From assembly GCA_022712815.1 (NCBI GenBank), contig JAFLJW010000276.1:1-6855 (forward strand): a DNA stretch of 6,855 nucleotides. Direction: 5' to 3'. This document shows, piece by piece, positions 5,617 through 6,855 of the stretch. A program made the position numbers and the translations under genes. Origin of the DNA: Pseudodesulfovibrio sp. (GTDB lineage: Bacteria; Desulfobacterota; Desulfovibrionia; Desulfovibrionales; Desulfovibrionaceae). Every line of letters begins with the position of its first letter. Position 1 is the stretch's first letter. A model generated the notes under the pieces. That model was not told the DNA's origin and did not search any database. It saw only the letters and a program-made list of their open reading frames with translations.

Positions 5617-6563
5617 ACTTCATCGAAGGAGCGCCATGCAGAGCCGCTGACGCGACCCATATCCAAAGCACTCAGGAAGACGAATACAACTTCGGTTATC
5701 TGGATGAACAGACCAAGCGGATGATCCGCAGGGCCATCCTCAAGGCCATTGCCATACCCGGATATCAGGTCCCGTTCGCGGGCCGAGAAATGCCCATGCC
5801 CTATGGATGGGGAACCGGCGGTATCCAGCTTTCAGCCAGTGTTCTCGGCTCTGATGATATCTTCAAGGTCATTGATCAGGGTGCCGACGACACCACCAAC
5901 GCGGTCTCCATTCGAAAATTCTTTGCACGGGTGACCAATGTGAACACCACGGAAAGGACCGAGGAGGCCAGCGTCATCCAGACCCGCCACCGCATCCCGG
6001 AAATCCCGCTCTCAGACGACCAGATCATGATCTATCAGGTTCCCATCCCGGAACCGCTACGCTGGGTGGAAGCCCGCGAATCCGAAACACGAAAAATGCA
6101 CGCACTGGAAGAATACGGCGTCATGCATGTCCAACTTTATGAGGACATTGCCCGCCATGGACGCATCGCCACGAACTTCATGTACCCGGTGAAAGTCAAT
6201 GATCGCTACATCATGAGTCCTTCACCCATCCCGAAATTCGACAACCCGAAACTCCACATGAGCCCCGCCCTGCACATCTTTGGCGCGGGACGTGAAAAAC
6301 GCATTTACGCAGTGCCTCCATACACCATCGTCAAGAGCCTCGACTTCGAGGACCACCCCTTTGAGGTGGAGAGCTGGGACAACTGCTGCGGCCTGTGCGG
6401 AGCAAAAGACAGCTATCTTGATGAAGTGATCCTGAACAACGAAGGCGAACGGATGTTTGTCTGCTCGGACACGGACTATTGCACCCACCGCCGCGAACAG
6501 GGCCACCTCGGCCCCATGGCCGCGAGGGAAGACATTGCAGAACTCAAGGGCGAACGGGCTTAG
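5613..6563 (+). CDS. phnJ: C-P lyase catalytic subunit PhnJ (radical-SAM, 4Fe-4S)
   Basis: PhnJ cleaves the carbon-phosphorus bond of ribose 1-phosphonate 5-phosphate by radical chemistry with S-adenosylmethionine and a 4Fe-4S cluster, releasing the alkane and 5-phosphoribosyl 1,2-cyclic phosphate. Cys259, Cys262, Cys284 and Cys290 keep the exact spacing of E. coli Cys241, 244, 266 and 272. Gly50 in AIPGYQVP matches the E. coli Gly32 implicated as the radical glycine. All positions are shifted by 18 because of an N-terminal extension (residues 1-24 poorly conserved, with Cys9). The C-terminus also runs about 26 residues past the last cluster cysteine, so the protein has 316 residues against 281. 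AGGAGG at 5603-5608 supports the ATG, which overlaps the phnI stop. The key residues are all present, so the enzyme should be active. Confidence 0.97.
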   Translation: MNFIEGAPCRAADATHIQSTQEDEYNFGYLDEQTKRMIRRAILKAIAIPGYQVPFAGREMPMPYGWGTGGIQLSASVLGSDDIFKVIDQGADDTTNAVSIRKFFARVTNVNTTERTEEASVIQTRHRIPEIPLSDDQIMIYQVPIPEPLRWVEARESETRKMHALEEYGVMHVQLYEDIARHGRIATNFMYPVKVNDRYIMSPSPIPKFDNPKLHMSPALHIFGAGREKRIYAVPPYTIVKSLDFEDHPFEVESWDNCCGLCGAKDSYLDEVILNNEGERMFVCSDTDYCTHRREQGHLGPMAAREDIAELKGERA

Positions 6564-6619
6564 GGCAAATTTTGAATCCGCCTTTGGCGGTATTTGTCAG
6601 GTGACTTCGCCTCCGGCGG

Positions 6620-6639
6620 CCAAAGGGCAAGCCCTTTGG
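6620..6639. repeat. Perfect 9-base inverted repeat in the phnJ-phnK gap
   Basis: CCAAAGGGC at 6620-6628 and GCCCTTTGG at 6631-6639 are exact reverse complements separated by AA; as RNA an 8-base stem with a CAAG loop would form. It is preceded by a CGCCTCCGGCGG element at 6609-6619 and beyond. It is likely a copy of a dispersed intergenic repeat, but the copy number cannot be seen from this window. Confidence 0.55.
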
Positions 6640-6693
6640 AATCCCAAACGATTTTATTCGTGTCGACTTCGGTATTTTAACATCATTGGAACA

Positions 6694-6714
6694 AACCTTG
6701 TCGTTTTCAAGGTT
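6694..6714 (+). repeat. Hairpin just upstream of the phnK ribosome binding site
   Basis: AACCTTG at 6694-6700 pairs with CAAGGTT at 6708-6714 around TCGTTTT. It lies 20 bases before GAGG at 6734-6737 and so does not itself cover the ribosome binding site. A role in mRNA end stability or processing is possible but not shown. Confidence 0.35.
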
Positions 6715-6742
6715 AAAGAACTCTAAACCATATGAGGACATC

Positions 6743-6855
6743 ATGGGAGAATCCATGCAACCACTGATCAGCGCACGCGGGCTGACCAAATATTACGGCG
6801 ACATGATCGGCTGCCGGGACGTGAGCTTTGATCTCTGGCCCGGCGAGGTCATGGG
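6743..6855 (+). CDS. phnK: C-P lyase ABC-type ATPase PhnK, N-terminal part only
   Basis: Only the first 37 codons are in the window. The product begins MGESMQPLISARGLTKYYG and continues to DVSFDLWPGEVMG, which matches E. coli PhnK (SDVSFDLWPGEVLG) just before the Walker A loop, not yet reached. PhnK is an ATP-binding-cassette protein that docks on the PhnGHIJ core. It is not a membrane transporter subunit. The start may be ATG 6743, with GAGG five bases upstream, or ATG 6755, with GGGAG upstream. The latter is closer to the E. coli N-terminus (MNQPLLS). It follows phnJ after a 179-base gap, but its direction and role place it in the same operon. It runs past the right edge. Confidence 0.9.
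   Translation, partial: MGESMQPLISARGLTKYYGDMIGCRDVSFDLWPGEVM

Larger units (their letters stand above)
6564..6742 (+). other. Hairpin-rich insert between phnJ and phnK
   Basis: This 179-base gap breaks an otherwise tight operon. It holds CCGCC-TTT-GGCGG at 6578-6590, the nearly loopless perfect repeat CCAAAGGGC-AA-GCCCTTTGG at 6620-6639, and AACCTTG/CAAGGTT at 6694-6714 (7-base arms, 7-base loop). None is followed by a clean T-run. The first part resembles the GC-rich intergenic repeats (CCTCCGGCGGCCAAAGGG type) that I recall from delta-proteobacterial genomes. No clear promoter is visible: TTGTCG at 6698 has only a poor partner 17 bases on. It might tune phnK expression relative to phnGHIJ. 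Confidence 0.5.

Noticed and set aside
6544..6789. Minus-strand open frame across the phnJ-phnK gap
   Set aside because: It overlaps the ends of two conserved genes and includes the inverted repeats; no domain is seen.
1..6855. CRISPR array, tRNA, rRNA or insertion sequence
   Set aside because: I saw no regularly spaced direct repeats, no tRNA-like fold and no transposase-like product anywhere in the window.

Overview
This window holds most of a bacterial phosphonate-degradation (carbon-phosphorus lyase) locus, arranged as two divergent arms. The core proteins can be aligned from memory with Escherichia coli PhnG, PhnH, PhnI, PhnJ and PhnK, with key residues in register. The organism is a Gram-negative bacterium of moderate GC content. 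The gene content and the style of the intergenic hairpins suggest a Desulfovibrio-like (Desulfobacterota) genome, but that is an inference and not a firm assignment.

Left part (1-457): no convincing gene. It contains two mutually exclusive hairpins (189-233), a pyrimidine-rich tract (298-332) and a strong terminator hairpin (376-419) that closes the leftward transcription unit. Leftward arm (458-3344, minus strand): in transcription order, the regulator phnF, a 191-base gap with a promoter and inverted repeats, then a tight three-gene unit. That unit is a hexapeptide-repeat acetyltransferase, a DUF1045 protein of the 2H phosphoesterase superfamily, and phnN (ribose 1,5-bisphosphate phosphokinase). 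Rightward arm (3432-6855, plus strand): phnG, phnH, phnI and phnJ, packed within 9 bases or overlapping, then an unusual 179-base gap with hairpins, then the start of phnK, which runs off the window.

How the genes fit together: PhnG, H, I and J form the core C-P lyase complex. PhnI (with PhnG, H and L in vivo) transfers the phosphonate to ribose. PhnJ, a radical-SAM iron-sulfur enzyme, breaks the C-P bond and leaves 5-phosphoribosyl 1,2-cyclic phosphate. In E. coli PhnP opens this ring and PhnN phosphorylates the resulting ribose 1,5-bisphosphate to PRPP. No phnP is seen here. The DUF1045 protein, with two H-x-T motifs and lying directly before phnN, is a good candidate for the ring-opening step. 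PhnF probably represses the divergent arms through a perfect palindrome (3401-3410) in the phnF-phnG gap that fits the known HutC-subfamily operator pattern GT-N-TA-N-AC.

The transporter (phnCDE), phnL and phnM are not in the window and may lie to the right. The pathway is known. The less-described parts are the 2H protein as a possible PhnP substitute, the non-GNAT acetyltransferase, and the hairpin-rich insert between phnJ and phnK.
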